From positions 5,456,001 through 5,520,000 of the forward strand of contig JAUKUA010000004.1 in NCBI GenBank assembly GCA_030549175.1: 64,000 nucleotides of DNA, written 5' to 3'. This stretch comes from Lasiosphaeris hirsuta (lineage: Eukaryota; Ascomycota; Sordariomycetes; Sordariales; Lasiosphaeriaceae). Below, in pieces: positions 10,312 to 23,017 of the stretch. Under the pieces are notes generated by a model. That model did not search any database, had not been told where the DNA came from, and saw only the letters and a program-made list of their open reading frames with translations. A program made the translations under genes and the position numbers. Numbering within the stretch: position 1 is the first letter of the stretch; each line of letters starts with the position of its first letter.

Positions 10312-12045
10312 CTTGGGGCAAGCAAGCAAGAAAAAAAAATTTTAACAGACGCAGGAGAAAAAAAAACGAGAGTCAAACAGTCTTCCCCAAGTCCCTTTAG
10401 CTTCTCGACAACTCACCTTTACTTTTGAAGGCATAAACAACGTTTCCAGGTCAGTGCATATAGCTACAGCGTAAGCATGAATTCCCTCGTGTTCCTCTGT
10501 CCAAAAACAAACAAATAAAGTGCCGATCCATCGGTGTGAGCCGACCGTTTTTCTTCGGCAGACATTCCGGGCGGGGCCGTGGGGGTAATCTGACTGGACA
10601 ACAACTCCTCAATTTCCACCCTTGCAAGATTCTGTCTGGCAATTACAAGGCATGTGTGAAGCTTGTGGTTCGATACCCCCCGTTCCGGATTTTATCGTAG
10701 CATTCCGGCAGGATGCAGTAGTTTCATGGCCCCCGACGTCGCAGCAAGGTAAACAGGAGCCTGCGCCACGCATTAGTGAATTTTTCTTTTTCTTTTTTTC
10801 GTTTGGCTGGTAAGTCTGTGCCAGCTCTGGAGGTTTTGAGGGACATGCGAGCATAGCTGTGGTTCGAAGTTGACAACACGCCGACTCCTTGGTTCCCGAC
10901 ATAAAATATTCTCCTTTGTTGCCAGAGGCGGGGCCAAAGTGCTCAAGCGGAGAAAGGACAACTTGAAGTCCAATCTTGGCATATGCCTGGGCAACAGAAA
11001 GAAATGCACGCACAGCCGCAGACGTAAACTCCTGACACTGGGTTTCGAGGCCGAATCCGATATTACCAACGCCTCTTCCATTAGGGTTGGGATAAACGCA
11101 GACCCGTCGTCGGGGACACGGCAATGCCAACAACTTCGGCATCGCCAGGTGTCAAGGTATCAAAAGGCATCAAAAATGGTCCTCTCCACACGACCCTGCT
11201 GTTTGGGCGCTTCCGGTAAGGGTAAGGTTTCCTCCTTCCAAGGATCTCATTGCACACCGAGCGAGGAAACGGAAAGCCCAGCCGTGCCAGCCATGAATTG
11301 ATGTAAGGAATCGAAGGCCTGTCGATTTTTCGGATGGAGAATGGTTCCGTGCGTCGAAAACCGATGCATGCTTGGGCCATGTAGCAACGGGAGCCCCGAC
11401 CTCGGCTGGTAGTTTGATGAATGCCTCCTCCACACCAGAGGCTAGTAAAAGCGGCACGGGAGTGGGAGGGCGGATGCAAGGAGAGGGAGAGCGTGACACG
11501 ATACAGTCTTCACCGTAATGCTGTTGTTTGTGCTTAATTCCCCTAGTGGCCCTTGGTCAGGAGAAACCCATGTATGCTCTAGCTGGGTATCGACGATAGA
11601 TCCGCCCATTCTGTTGGTACAGGGGGGAAACCGCCCTATAATGGCAGTGGGTTGGAAATCTCCGGGCATACACGGAGGGCAGTGGTGCGAGTAACACCAT
11701 GGCTTCTTACACCATCAAAATTCATCATGTCCAAGTTCCCCGTGTAGGATTCGAACGTGTCACCATGTATGGCACGCGGACCCTTTCCGGCATCCAGATG
11801 CTTGCATTGCACCAACAGGGGATGCCGTCGCGTAGGGGAGCGGTGAAGATGTCAGGTCTGATGCTCTTAAAGGTCGACGAGTTCCAGTGTCTCGAGGGGG
11901 GAGGAGATAGGGAGCGAAATGAGATAAAAGCCCAATCTGCAAGAAGACACCTTTCCCGTCAAATGAACTTGTCCGTGAGTAAGTTTTTGCTCCGTAACTA
12001 AGTAGCGGTTGCGGCAACTGATATATCACCCCGGGTGCCCGTCAG
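10312..12045. other. Long divergent region, rhodopsin-domain gene / PKS
   Basis: About 1.7 kb. It must contain the PKS promoter. On the minus strand between 11499 and 10609, stretches in different frames look mildly protein-like (FRFLARCAMRSLEGGNL near 11235, GPFLMPFDTLTPGDAEV near 11165, NPNGRGVGNIGFGLE near 11080). I could not join them with splice sites or assign a family. They may be a decayed gene or chance. Confidence 0.3.
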
Positions 12046-15000
12046 ATGCACAAAAAGCAACAATCAATAATGCAGGACGACATAGCGGTTGTGGGGTTCT
12101 CATTCAAGCTTCCACAGGGCATCGAAGATGCTGCGAGCTTCTGGAATGTACTCGAAAACCGGAAGAACCTAATGACGCACTGGCCTGAGTCTCGCATCAA
12201 TGTAGGGTCGATCAAATCGAACATGCACAACAAGGTACTCCTCCCCAGGCCAGAACAGCAGTGCGTGAACCACTCAGGTTTGAGCTTACAGCCGTGCCAA
12301 GGTACAATGTAGGGGAGGCCACTTCATCGACGAGGACCCAGCTGTCTTCGACGCCTCCTTCTTCTCGATTACGGCTCAAGAGGCGGCCTCGATGGATCCT
12401 ATGCAGCGATGGACGCTTGAGGCATCGTATCGTGCCTTTGAAAATGGTTGTTGATGATCCAAGGGGGTGTGAAGCAGGCTTTCCAGCTACTGACTGTTAA
12501 GATTTAGCTGGCATTCCGGTCGAGACCCTCAGGGGGTCGCGCACGGCGGTTTTTTCGGCCTCCATGTCGGACGACTACAGCCGGATGATGGCCCAGGACC
12601 CTGAAGACCACCCGCGCATGGCTGCCACCGGCACTTTTGCCTCCATCATCCCTAATCGTATCAGCTGGTACTTTGACCTGCGCGGACCGAGCGTCCATGT
12701 CGACTCGGCTTGCTCAAGCAGCCTGCTGGCTGTCGACATGGCTTGCCAGGCCATCAGGAGCGGGGATGCGTCCGCTGTAAGTTGCCGTTTCGCTATCCGC
12801 GCTGGCCAGATATAGTGTGCTAACAACAAACCCCCCTCCCCCCTCCGTCCGTTGAGGCCTTGGTGACATCGTCCAATCTCATACTTGGGCCAGCAATCTA
12901 CCAGCTCCTTTCGGCACAGGGTTTTCTCTCACCAGACAGCCGGTGCTACAGCTTTGACCACAGGGCAAACGGCTACGCTCGAGGTGAGGGGATTATCGCG
13001 CTTGTGATCAAGCCAATCGTGGATGCAGTCCGAGATGGTGACATGATCCGGGCCGTCATCCGGTCCTCGGCTTCAAATCAGGATGGGCACACTCCGGGCC
13101 TAACGCAGCCGAGTTCGAGGGCGCAAGAGAGCTTGATCCGGCAGGTGTACGAGAAGGCCAAACTGGCCTTTGATCAGACTCGTTACTTTGAAGCCCATGG
13201 TGAGTACAGATGACGCGATCAGCCATTTGTTCTCGCTTTCGCTGCGGCTAATAGTTTACCATTCGATAGGAACCGGAACGCCGGTAGGTGACCCCATTGA
13301 GATGACAGCTATTGGCAACGTCTTTTGTTCCTCTCGCTCGGCCAAGGATCCCCTTTACGTGTGAGTCTGTCTGTCTGGCTGCACTGCTTTGGCTTTGGCC
13401 GCAGACACTCACTCCGTTTTTCTCTCAGTGGCTCCGTCAAAGCAAATATTGGACACCTCGAGGGAAGCAGCGGTCTGGCAGGTGTCCTCAAGTCCATCCG
13501 TAGGTCCCCCCTCTCTTTTCACGCCCGTCGCCCTCCCGACCGAGGCTGATCGGAACGCGTTTCAGTGATACTGGAAAAAGGCATCATCCCGCCCAACGCG
13601 CTGTTCGAGAAGATGAACCCCAAGATTGACGCGGATGCCTATCACGTCGAGGTTAGTAAATAGTCATTCCACTTCCCATCCATTTGCCTAATAGAAATCC
13701 TCTGTTAGGTCCCTTGTACTCCCAAAGTATGGCCCTGCAGCGGCCTGCGCCGCGTATCAGTCAACTCGTTCGGCTTCGGAGGCACAAACACTCACGTCGT
13801 CATGGACGACGCATATCACTACCTCCAAAGCCGCGGCCTCGCCGGAAATCACATCACTGTCCGCTTTCCCGTCGCACACCACTCCCCCACGAATGGCACG
13901 CTTCAGATTAACAGCAATGGCGTCAAGACCAACGGTACCGACCGTTGCAAGACCTCCAACGGCGTCAAGGCCCACCATGCTACCGATTCCCTCCGGCTCC
14001 TTGCCTGGACCGCAGCCGACAAGAACGCCGTCGACCGCATGACCACGAAATACGGCGCCTTCTACAAGGCCCGCGTCGCCACGGACGCGGGCGAACTCGA
14101 CCGTTTGGCTTTCGGCCTGGGCTCCCGCCGAAGCAAGTTGCTCTGGCGGCAATTCGTCGTCGTACAAAGCGCTCAAGCCGAGCTGCCGCGGCCGACCGGC
14201 CAACCCGTTCGGAGTTCAGGCTCGGACGAAGTCGGCTTGGGGTTTGTGTTCACAGGTCAGGGGGCGCAACATGCCGGCATGGGCCTGGGCCTGATGGAGT
14301 ACCCAGTGTTTTCTGGGGTCCTGGAGAAGGTGGATAAGATATATCGCGGTTTGGGATGCAAGTGGTCGTTGTTCGGTGTGTTCTTTTTACCTCGTCCCTA
14401 GTTACCCATCAGTCTGAGGATGCTTGTCTGTTAACCTTTTCTCCGCGATGCAGACGAGCTGTGCAACCGCGACAGCATCGACTCACCGGACCGTAGCCAG
14501 CCCTTGTCAACAGCGTTGCAGATTGCCATGGTCGAGCTGCTCAAGAACTTTGGCATTGTCCCCAAAGCGGTGGTAGGCCATTCCTCGGGCGAAATCGCTG
14601 CCGCGTGAGTGAACCCGCCTCCCCCTTCCACCATTCGACGAGGCAATTCTCTTATACATACATATATATATATATGTATATGTTTGCAGTCTTTGCACCG
14701 TAACCCTACTGACGTTGCGCTGGGATTTGGAAGCTACGCAATTGGCGCCCTCTCGCTCCATTCGGCCTGCAAAGTTGCGTACTTCCGTGGCCAGCTCGCT
14801 GGTCGGCTCAAGACTGCAGCTGCCGCCGGCTTGGCTCCCCGCAGCTCCATGGTGGCCGTCAATCTTGCCGAGGATGCCGTGGAGGCACTCCTCCAAGAGC
14901 TCGGATTGGAAGCCGACATATCCGTAGCATGCATCAACAGTCCTGACAACTGCACCCTCTCGGGGAGTGAAGCGGCCGTCGATGCCGTGAAGCAGGAGCT

Positions 15001-18000
15001 CGACAAGAAGGGCGTGTTCGCACAGAAGCTCAAGACGGGCGTAGCGTACCACTCGCCGTTCATGGCCGGGATTTCGAGCGAGTATTTGGCCCTCATGGGG
15101 CGGCTCGAGGGTACTAGGTCCACGTCGGGAGGAGATGGCATCATGGTCTCGTCTGTTACTGGGAAACCTGTCCTCCCAGCCGCGCTGGCGGGAGCCCAGT
15201 ACTGGGTACAGAACATGGTGTCTCGGGTGCGCTTCTCGGATGCCGTGCAGGTCCTCGCCCAAGAAGCATCGCCGCTTGGCATGACCGACATTGTTGAAGT
15301 CGGCCCCCATGCAGCACTCCGCAGGCCGATCCAGGATTCACTCGGTAGCTTCTACCAAAGCGCCGCAGGCCAGAAGCAGCGCTCTCGTCTCGGCTACCTG
15401 TCCACCTTGCTCAAGTCGCGGCCCGCCATCGAGACCATGCTGGAGCTCGCCGGTCACCTCTTCTGCCGCGGCCACCCAGTCTCCATCGCATCCGCCAACC
15501 GACAATGCCATTCCCCTTCTCATTCCCATTCCCATTCCCATTCCCATTCCCATTCGGCCTCGACCCCGTCAACCTTGGAGTTCCCCGTCGACGCGCCCGA
15601 ATACCCCTTCGACCGCTCCAAGCGCTACTGGAACGAGTCTCGCCTGAGCCGCGCCTTCCGCCTCCGGACTCCCGTCGCAGGCGAGACGCTGGGGGCGCGC
15701 TCCTACGACTGGAACCCGCTCTCGCCCCGGTGGCGAGGCTTCCTGAGCGTCGAGTCGGCGCCCTGGACGGGCGACCACGTTGTCAGCGGGACGGTCGTCT
15801 ACCCTGGCGCGGGCATGCTCATCATGGCCATGGAAGCTGCGCAGCACATGTGTCCGCCCGACAGGCTTGTTGCGGGGTACTACATCAAGGAGGCGAGCTT
15901 TGTGAGCCCCATTGTGGTTGGGCGCGCATGGAAAGACCGCACCGAGACCATGGTACAGCTGCGGCCAGTGCGGCGGCGGGTAGACGAGAAGGACGCGGGG
16001 GCTTGGTCGGACGTGGCCATCTATTCCTACTATGCTGCCGACGACCGCTGGGCCGAGTGCTTCCGGGCCGTCATCCAGGTGCAGTACGAGGACGTCGCGG
16101 GCCGGGGCGATGCGCTCCGGGAGAGCCGTTGGGAGGCCGAGAGGGTTGCGGGCGAGTATCGGCGTGCGAGGGAGCAGTGCACGCGGCCGATTGACTCGCA
16201 CGTCTTCTACGACAATGCTGCCGAGCACGGCATCGGCTGGGGCAGCTGGTTCCGGGTCCTGGACGACATGCGCTGGGATGGAGGGGCGAGAACAGTCGGA
16301 CGCGTCGACCTGACCAAGTCGTCACGGCACCGGACAACAAGCCTCGTCCACCCGGCTATCCTAGACGCTGCTTTCCACGCGCTGCGCGTCAGCACCACCC
16401 ACGGCTTGGCCCTCGCATCGTCGAGCACCCACATCCCCGTCCAGCTGGCCGACGCGTGGTTTGCGCCGTCGGGGTGGCAGCAGCCCGACACCATGTCGAT
16501 CCGGTACCTCGCCACGGCCCGGGACGAGGCGGGGGGAGACAGGTCCGAAGGGGCCATCTACGCCCTCGCCGACGATGGTACTGTCCTCTGCACCATGGGG
16601 AAGCTCGTCATGGCGTCCGTGTCGGGCAGCAGCAGCACCGAAGCCGACGCGCCTGGCAAGAAGAAGAAGCTGCTCTACAGCATCGACTGGAAGCCCCAGC
16701 TCAGCCTGCTCTCCCCAGCCCAGCTCGCCGTCGCCTGCAACGCCACCACGTTCCCCGACAAGGACGAAGCCACCATGCGCCTGCACCACGCCAAGCTGCG
16801 CTTCGCGCTCGACCAGGCCATCCTCCACGCCCTCGACGCTCTCTCGTCCGGTGCCGGCCGGGTCGCCGACACAATGGGGCGCCACGTCGAGTGGATGAAG
16901 CACCACGTCGCGGCCGCGCGCGTCGACGCCGCGCCTACGGCAGGGCGAAGGCGCGTCTCGGGCCCGGAGCTCGCCGGCCTCCTCCGGGACGTCGAGACCA
17001 TGCGGCCCGCCTGGAGGCTGCACGCCACCGTCGCGCGCGCGCTGCTACCCATCCTGACGGGCCAGGCGGACGCGCTGCAGACCGTCTTCGGCTCGGACCA
17101 GGCCGACGTCTTCTACGACGACATGTTTGCGCGCGTGTGCGACCACCGGCTGCGCGCCTTTCTCGCCCTGGCTTCGCACGAGAACCCCGCGCTGCGCATC
17201 CTCGAGGTCGGCGCCGGCACGGGCGGCATGACGAGCCGGGTCCTGGGCGCGCTGCTCGCGCTCGAGGGCGAGGGTGGCGGGGCGCGATTCGCCGAGTATG
17301 CGTACACGGACGTGTCGCCGGCCTTTTTCGAGCGCGCCAGCGCGAGGTGGGGGGGCGAGGTGGTGGCGGGCCGGCGCATGGCGTTCCGCACGTTCGACAT
17401 GACGGTGCTGCCCGAGAGCCAGGGCCTGCGGCGGGGAGGATACGACCTGGTTGTCGCGGGGAGTGTGCTGCACGCTACCGCAGACTTGGTCGGCGCGGTG
17501 AGAAACGTTCGGGGCTTGCTGCGGCCCGGGGGAAAGCTGCTGTTGCTGGAGGCGATCGCGCCCGAGGACGTGGCGAGCAACTTCACGTTTGGGCTCGTGC
17601 CCGGGTGGTGGGGCGCGAGGGAGGCGTGGCGGGGCATGTCGCCCGCCATTCGCGAGGAGCAATGGGACGTGGTGTTGAGGGAGGCAGGCTTCAGTGGCAA
17701 TGATTTGTGTCTTAGGGACTACAAGGATGACGAGTGCCACTTGTTTAGCGTTATCGTGTCGACGGCAAGGCGAGAGGCGGGAGGAAGAGCGGATGCGGCA
17801 GACGAGGCCGAGGAGGAGCCGGTTGTCGTCGTGGTGGTCGGTCATGCCGACGACGAGCACCAGATGCGGCTGGCCCGTCTGGTCTCCGAGCGGCTCTCGG
17901 GGAGGCAACCGGCCAAGGTTGTGGACTTGGACCACGTTGAAGATGCCCATCTGACCGTGGACGACACAGTCGTCTGCATCGCCGAGACGAGCAGGCCATT

Positions 18001-20689
18001 GCTCGCTGACCTTTCGGAACCGCGATTCCACGCGGTCCAGCATCTCGTCAGGCGGTGTCGGAAACTGCTCTGGGTCACGGCTGCTGGCGTCGACGACGAG
18101 CAAGCGCCCGACTACAGCGTCGTGCAGGGTTTCATGAGGACGCTTCGAGCCGAAGAAGCACACAAACGGCTGGTCACGCTCACCATCGAGTCTCGAGCCG
18201 TCGACAACACCACCACCTACGCCGAGTACATCGCCCAGGCTTTCGGCGCATCCTTTGGTGCTTCTGCATGGCCTGCCCAGCCTGCCCACGAGAACGAGTA
18301 CATTGTCCGCAGCGGCATGCTCACCACCGGCCGCGTCATCGAGGACGTTGCCCAAAACAGGATGCTGCACTCCTTCCTGCACCCCCAGCTGCAGCGCAGA
18401 CCCTGGCTGTCTGGTCCGGCAGTCAAACTCGCCATTGGCGTGTCCAAGACGCTAGAATCCCTGAAGCTGGTGGAGGACGACGGCCACGGCGCGCCGCTCG
18501 GCCCACACGAGGTTGAGATCGAGGCCAAGGCGTGGGCCGTCAACTTTCGCGACGTCCTCGTGGCCCTGGGCCGCATAGACGATGGTGACCTCGGCGTTGA
18601 CTGCGCCGGCATTGTGACCCGCGTGGGTCATGCCTGCGACCCAGCCGTTGTCCGGGTCGGAGACAGAGTCTGCATGGTGTCGCCCAGCTGCATGCGTGCC
18701 TATCCCCGCGCCGACAGCCGGGCCGTGCTGGGGATGCCCGACGGCCTGTCGTTTGAAGAGGCCGCCTCTGTGCTGATCCCGGGCATGACGGCTTACTATG
18801 GGCTGCTGGAGATTGCGCGTCTGCGGCAGAAGGACAAGATCCTGATCCACTCGGCCGCGGGGAGCACGGGGCAGATGGCCGTCTGGATGGCCAAGACCAC
18901 GGGGGCCGAGGTGTTTGCTACCACGAGCTCGGACGACAAGAAGCGCTTCCTCCGAGACAAGATGGGAATACCGGAGGACCACATCTTCTACAGCCGAGAC
19001 ACGTCGTTCGCACGCGGCGTCAAGCGTATGACGGACGGACGCGGTGTCGATGTGGTGCTCAACTCGCTGTCGGGCGACGGGCTCCGCGCATCGTGGGAGT
19101 GCATGGCGCCGTTCGGCCGCTTCGTCGAAATCGCCGAGGCCGACATCCGGTCCAACGCCATGTTGCCCATGGGGAGCTTCGCGCACAATGTCAGCTTCTC
19201 GGCTGTGGACCTGCGGCACATTGCGCAGGCCGACTTGGACTTGACGCAGAGGCTACTCAGGGGCACGTTGGGGCTCCTTGCCGAGCGGAAGATCAAGCAC
19301 CCTAGCCCGCTGCACCGATACCCTGTTTCCGAAGTGGAGCGGGCCTTCAGACATCTCCAAGGGGGCAAGAACATTGGCCGCGTCATGATCACGCTTGATC
19401 GTGCCCATGTCGTGCCTGTAAGTGGACAACCCGAGTAAAATAGTCAGCACTAACAAACCGACCCTTCTCTACAGCAACTCCTCTTGGCTCGGCCAAGCTG
19501 GACTTTTGACCCCGACGCCACCTATCTCATCGCCGGCGGCTCCGGCGGCCTCGGTCGCGCCATAGCCATGTGGATGGCTTCCCGCGGCGCACAGCACCTG
19601 CTCCTCCCCTCTCGCTCGGGCGGCGCCGGCTCTCCGGCCGCATCCGCCCTCCTTCTCGACCTGCGGGCCCGCGGCGTCACCCTGCTGGCGCCGAAGTGCG
19701 ACATGGCCGATGACGCCGCCCTCGCCGACCTCCTCGCCTCTTGGGCGCGTCGCAACATGCCCCCTGTCAAAGGTGTCATCAACGCCGCCATGGTCCTCCA
19801 AGACGCCGTCTTTTCCAACATGACCCACGCGCAGTGGGAGCTGACCATCCGGTCCAAGATGCACACCACACAGAACCTGTACCGTCAGCTAGGGCCGCAC
19901 GTGGACTTGTTTGTGCTGCTCTCGTCGCTGATCGGTGTGCTTGGTGGCATGGGTCAAGCCAACTACGCGGCTGGATGCGCGTTCCAGGACGCGCTGGCGC
20001 GGCGAGCGGCGAGGCATGGGAAGACGGGGTGGGTGTCGGTCGATGTGGGCTGGATGCGTAGCATTGGCATTGTGGCGGAGAAGCCCGAGTACCAGCGGAA
20101 TCTTAACATGGCAGAGGATATGCACAGGTTGAGCGAGGAGGAGCTGTTAGGGGTGTTAGATGTGGTGTGTGACCCCGCGAGAAGGGAGGCGGCGAGGGGG
20201 GAAAGAGATGCCCAGGTGCTGCTTGGGCTACGGACGCCCGACGAGTTCCGGACCAAGGGGAGGGAGCCGCCCGAGCTGTTGAACAGACCGCTGTTTGCGG
20301 CGTTTGCGCATCGCAAGAATGGTGGCCATGGGAGGGAGGAGGGACCGGCGGACGGGCCAGCAGCGGCGGCTGTGGATGATGTGCCCGGGGCGTTCCGACG
20401 GGCGGCGGACAAGGAGGAGAGGGCGCGGATCGTGATGCAGGCTCTGGCGGCAAAGCTGGCTCGAGCGATAGCCATCGCACCCGAGGATGTCGAGTTCGGA
20501 AAGCCGCTGTCGAGCTACGGGGTCGACTCGCTGATGGCAGTAGAGCTGCGAAACTGGATCGCCAGGGACTTTGGGGCCAGCTTGGCCGTGTTCGACATTA
20601 TGGGGAATATCCCTATTGCGAGGATCGGGGAGCTGGTTGTGGCGAGAAGTCGGGCGATTGTGCAAGACGAGCTGGAACATCTCGAATGA
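12046..20689 (+). CDS. Highly reducing polyketide synthase (KS-AT-DH-MT-ER-KR-ACP)
   Basis: Proposed exons: 12046-12234, 12302-12446, 12508-12776, 12857-13199, 13270-13360, 13429-13499, 13566-13651, 13709-14375, 14454-14604, 14734-19417 and 19475-20689. The sum is 7911 nt, 2636 aa, in frame. KS (about 8-430) has Cys180 (DSACSSS), His315 (EAHGTGTP) and His355 (NIGHLEG). AT has Ser664 (GHSSG). DH has His1019 (HxxxGxxxxP) and Asp1215. The C-methyltransferase has SAM motif LEVGAGTGG near 1494. ER has [11 protein letters not shown] near 2043. KR has [12 protein letters not shown] and Tyr2396 (QANYAAG). The single ACP has Ser2584 (GVDSLMAV). No release domain follows. All catalytic residues needed for an active enzyme appear present. 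Two introns use an AAG acceptor in this model. A start at 12070 (MQDDIAVVG) is also possible. Confidence 0.93.
14655..14685. repeat. TA-rich microsatellite in a PKS intron
   Basis: An alternating tacata/tatata tract within the ninth PKS intron (14605-14733). It is removed by splicing in my model. Confidence 0.7.
15521..15554 (+). repeat. Hexanucleotide repeat (cattcc)n coding for Ser-His
   Basis: Almost six in-frame copies of cattcc in the AT-DH linker of the PKS. They encode alternating Ser-His residues. The unit is a multiple of three, so length change would not break the frame. Confidence 0.85.
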
Positions 20690-22481
20690 CCGTGCTGGGG
20701 CTCCAGGGCTCCAACTCCACGCTTTCGAGCACCTTTTGTTTGGAGTGGGGCACTCCCAGGCGCACAGGCAGGCCTGTGCTCCAGCCCACCACACCACCTA
20801 TTTCCTCGTGTAGGTGCAAGACCACTTCCTGGATCTTACACCTACTCTCCATAAGCAGATAGCAAGGAGCAATACAGCACATTGCCACTCCGACACCTTT
20901 ACAAAGAGGCGGTTCAATTCATGGGGGCTTCTCGTGACCCGTTGGTGAAGAGAAGTGACCGAGTCGCCGTGGGAAATTCCCACGAGCAGATCTGGTGACT
21001 TGTGATCCTAAAAGTAGGCCCAAATTCACCGCTTTCCTAGCCAGCCAATCACTTATTCTTCGGCACTCTCTCCAGAATCTGCGTGGCTTTCCATAAGGCA
21101 ATTCAGGCACCTATCATTTTGAATGCCTTCGACGGGCTCGCCGCCGCATTTGAGAGCGGCATGGGCTCTGTGGTGGGATCGTCGGCCTACGGACTACTGG
21201 AGGCAGCCGTCGACTACAATATTTTGTCGTACCACGAGCCTTCATCCACTCCGAGGCGTCGAAACGGCCTTCCGTCGTGGGCAGGGACAGGGAGTGGTTG
21301 ACTGGGAACTCTACAGCGTCCAGACTATCTAGCCGCAGATCATCAGCGACTGTGCTGGCGCCGCCCCACTTCGCTGCTTGCCTTGATACCCGGGATGCTA
21401 TGGAGCTGGTTTGGTAAATGGTGGTATAGGGATTGATAGGGAATCGGACAAGAAGGATTAAATTGGAAAGGACTGTGAAGAGGCGCACTGACGTGTTCAT
21501 TCTCTCAGGCGATGGAAAGCAGTGCGTTTCCCGGCGCCTGCCAACTCAGTGACGACTTGGCGGCGGCATCCGGTTTGCTCTGGCCGGCTGCGAGGAGGAA
21601 GGAGTGGTGCCGGGCGGCGTCATACACCGTGATCGAGGGCCTCTCGATAGTGGTTACCGCTCCTTTGAGGAATTGAATAGTGCTCCTTGTTGTCGGAATT
21701 ACTACTTCCTCGCTATTGCACTCGTGGATGGAAAACTTCAAAGAGTAGGCGTAGCGCGGATAGGTTCCAAGAAGGGACTGCCTGCGGGCCGCGAGTTTGT
21801 TTGCCTTCCCTAGCTCCGCAGTTTCTCCCCCAGGGACTTGAATACTCTCCCGGTATTCGTAGATGGTTGTTAAATCTGTATCCTAGATGCGGCAAAGAAG
21901 TACCCAACTTAGACATCCATGTATCGGAGGATGTGATTGGGATGAAGAGCAGACTCCTTAGCCATGCAAGGTCGCGCATGTGGGCCCCAGCTTTGCATCA
22001 ACCAATTTTGCTCGCATATAGCTTTGGATACCCCCCCTCAACCCCGCCCAAAAAGTTATCATACGCCGGCTTCCTTGTTTCAATTGTATCTTATTGGGTA
22101 GACCGGGTGGGTATATATAGACTCTCTAGCCTAGGGCGCGGACGGTGATACCCCTCCATTCTTCCTACATGAACATTCTTGGTGGCAAGCATACCAAAGC
22201 CTATGTAGGTGGGGCAGGTGACAGGCGAAGAACATCCTATACGATGTATAAGAAGATCTAGATGCAGGCAGCATATCCCTTAAGTCCCACTGATCCCGTC
22301 TGCCTGGAGGTCTTGTGTTCATACGGTAGTTACTTATATAGGTAAAAGAAAACGACAGTACTTAGCAGTAGATGGTGTCGCAAAATTGAGTTCCGTAACA
22401 TATATACACAGCACTTTAAATCACCGTGCGTTATTTGCTCAGTTGTGATGAGATCCTCGCGGTCTGCTACACTGGTCGTGC
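20690..22481. other. Gene-poor region downstream of the PKS
   Basis: About 1.8 kb. A plus-strand frame at 21604-21813 contains DGKLQRVGVARI, faintly like the C-terminal part of HET proteins, but nothing around it supports a gene. From about 22000 the sequence becomes AT-rich. Confidence 0.35.
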
Positions 22482-22826
22482 GTGCCTGACGCAGGTGTCA
22501 TGGCTGTATTTGAACTTGCACGACAGGCAAAGGTCTCGAACGTCGGCATCATCTGCACTAAATCTGATATGAGATACCCCAAGCACCTCAGACTGCTTTT
22601 GATCCTTGCAGCTAACCCCCTGTCAATCAGGACATCAGCCAAGATGAAGCTAAAAAGGGACTGGAGTGGCCCTAGAGCGACCGAGATCCAAAACCGCACT
22701 GATGCTTTGAATACGGCGAAGCGGGAGTTAGCTGTCCTCAGGGACGATCTAGAGGATCTGCGAGAGGACTCGGAGGATGGAGTTGAAAGAAACAATCTCT
22801 TCCAGGCAGCCGAATCGAAGACATAA
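22482..22826 (+). pseudogene. Fragment of a large dynamin/SLIP-GC-like P-loop GTPase
   Basis: A 114-codon frame encodes AVFELARQAKVSNVGIICTK-SD. This resembles the strand and (T/S)K-x-D base-recognition region of large fungal P-loop GTPases. A DW motif and a charged coiled-coil-like stretch rich in Asp/Glu/Leu follow, as in those proteins. No Walker A motif is present upstream in any frame, and the fragment ends without the C-terminal helical domain. I read it as a relic. The family assignment is by motif memory only. Confidence 0.45.
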
Positions 22827-23017
22827 GTCCCAACTTCTTGTTCCGTCACTCTCATTCACCGGAAAAATGGCGTTCTTTTGCTTCAGGCTGGGCAAAACCA
22901 AACCTATTAGACTCTAACAATAATCAGGGTAATAATTCGAGTAGTAATCAGAAGGTGGCCAGCCGGCGAGAGATCAGAGCCCAAAGAGAGGGTACCGGGA
23001 CAAATTGCAACCTCGGC

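Noticed and set aside
11735..11765. tRNA-like T-arm (ggattcgaac on plus, ttcgaatcc on minus)
   Set aside because: The flanking bases do not form the 5-bp T stem, and no matching acceptor or anticodon stem is found.
16456..17703. Long 415-codon plus-strand frame inside the PKS
   Set aside because: It is an alternate-frame shadow of the GC-rich PKS exon, with Arg/Pro/Ala-biased composition.
17045..18382. Long 445-codon minus-strand frame inside the PKS
   Set aside because: Antisense shadow of the PKS exon; no domain sense and biased composition.
21604..21813. HET-like C-terminal piece (DGKLQRVGVARI)
   Set aside because: Only about 12 residues are suggestive and there is no GLGP or GEA motif nearby.
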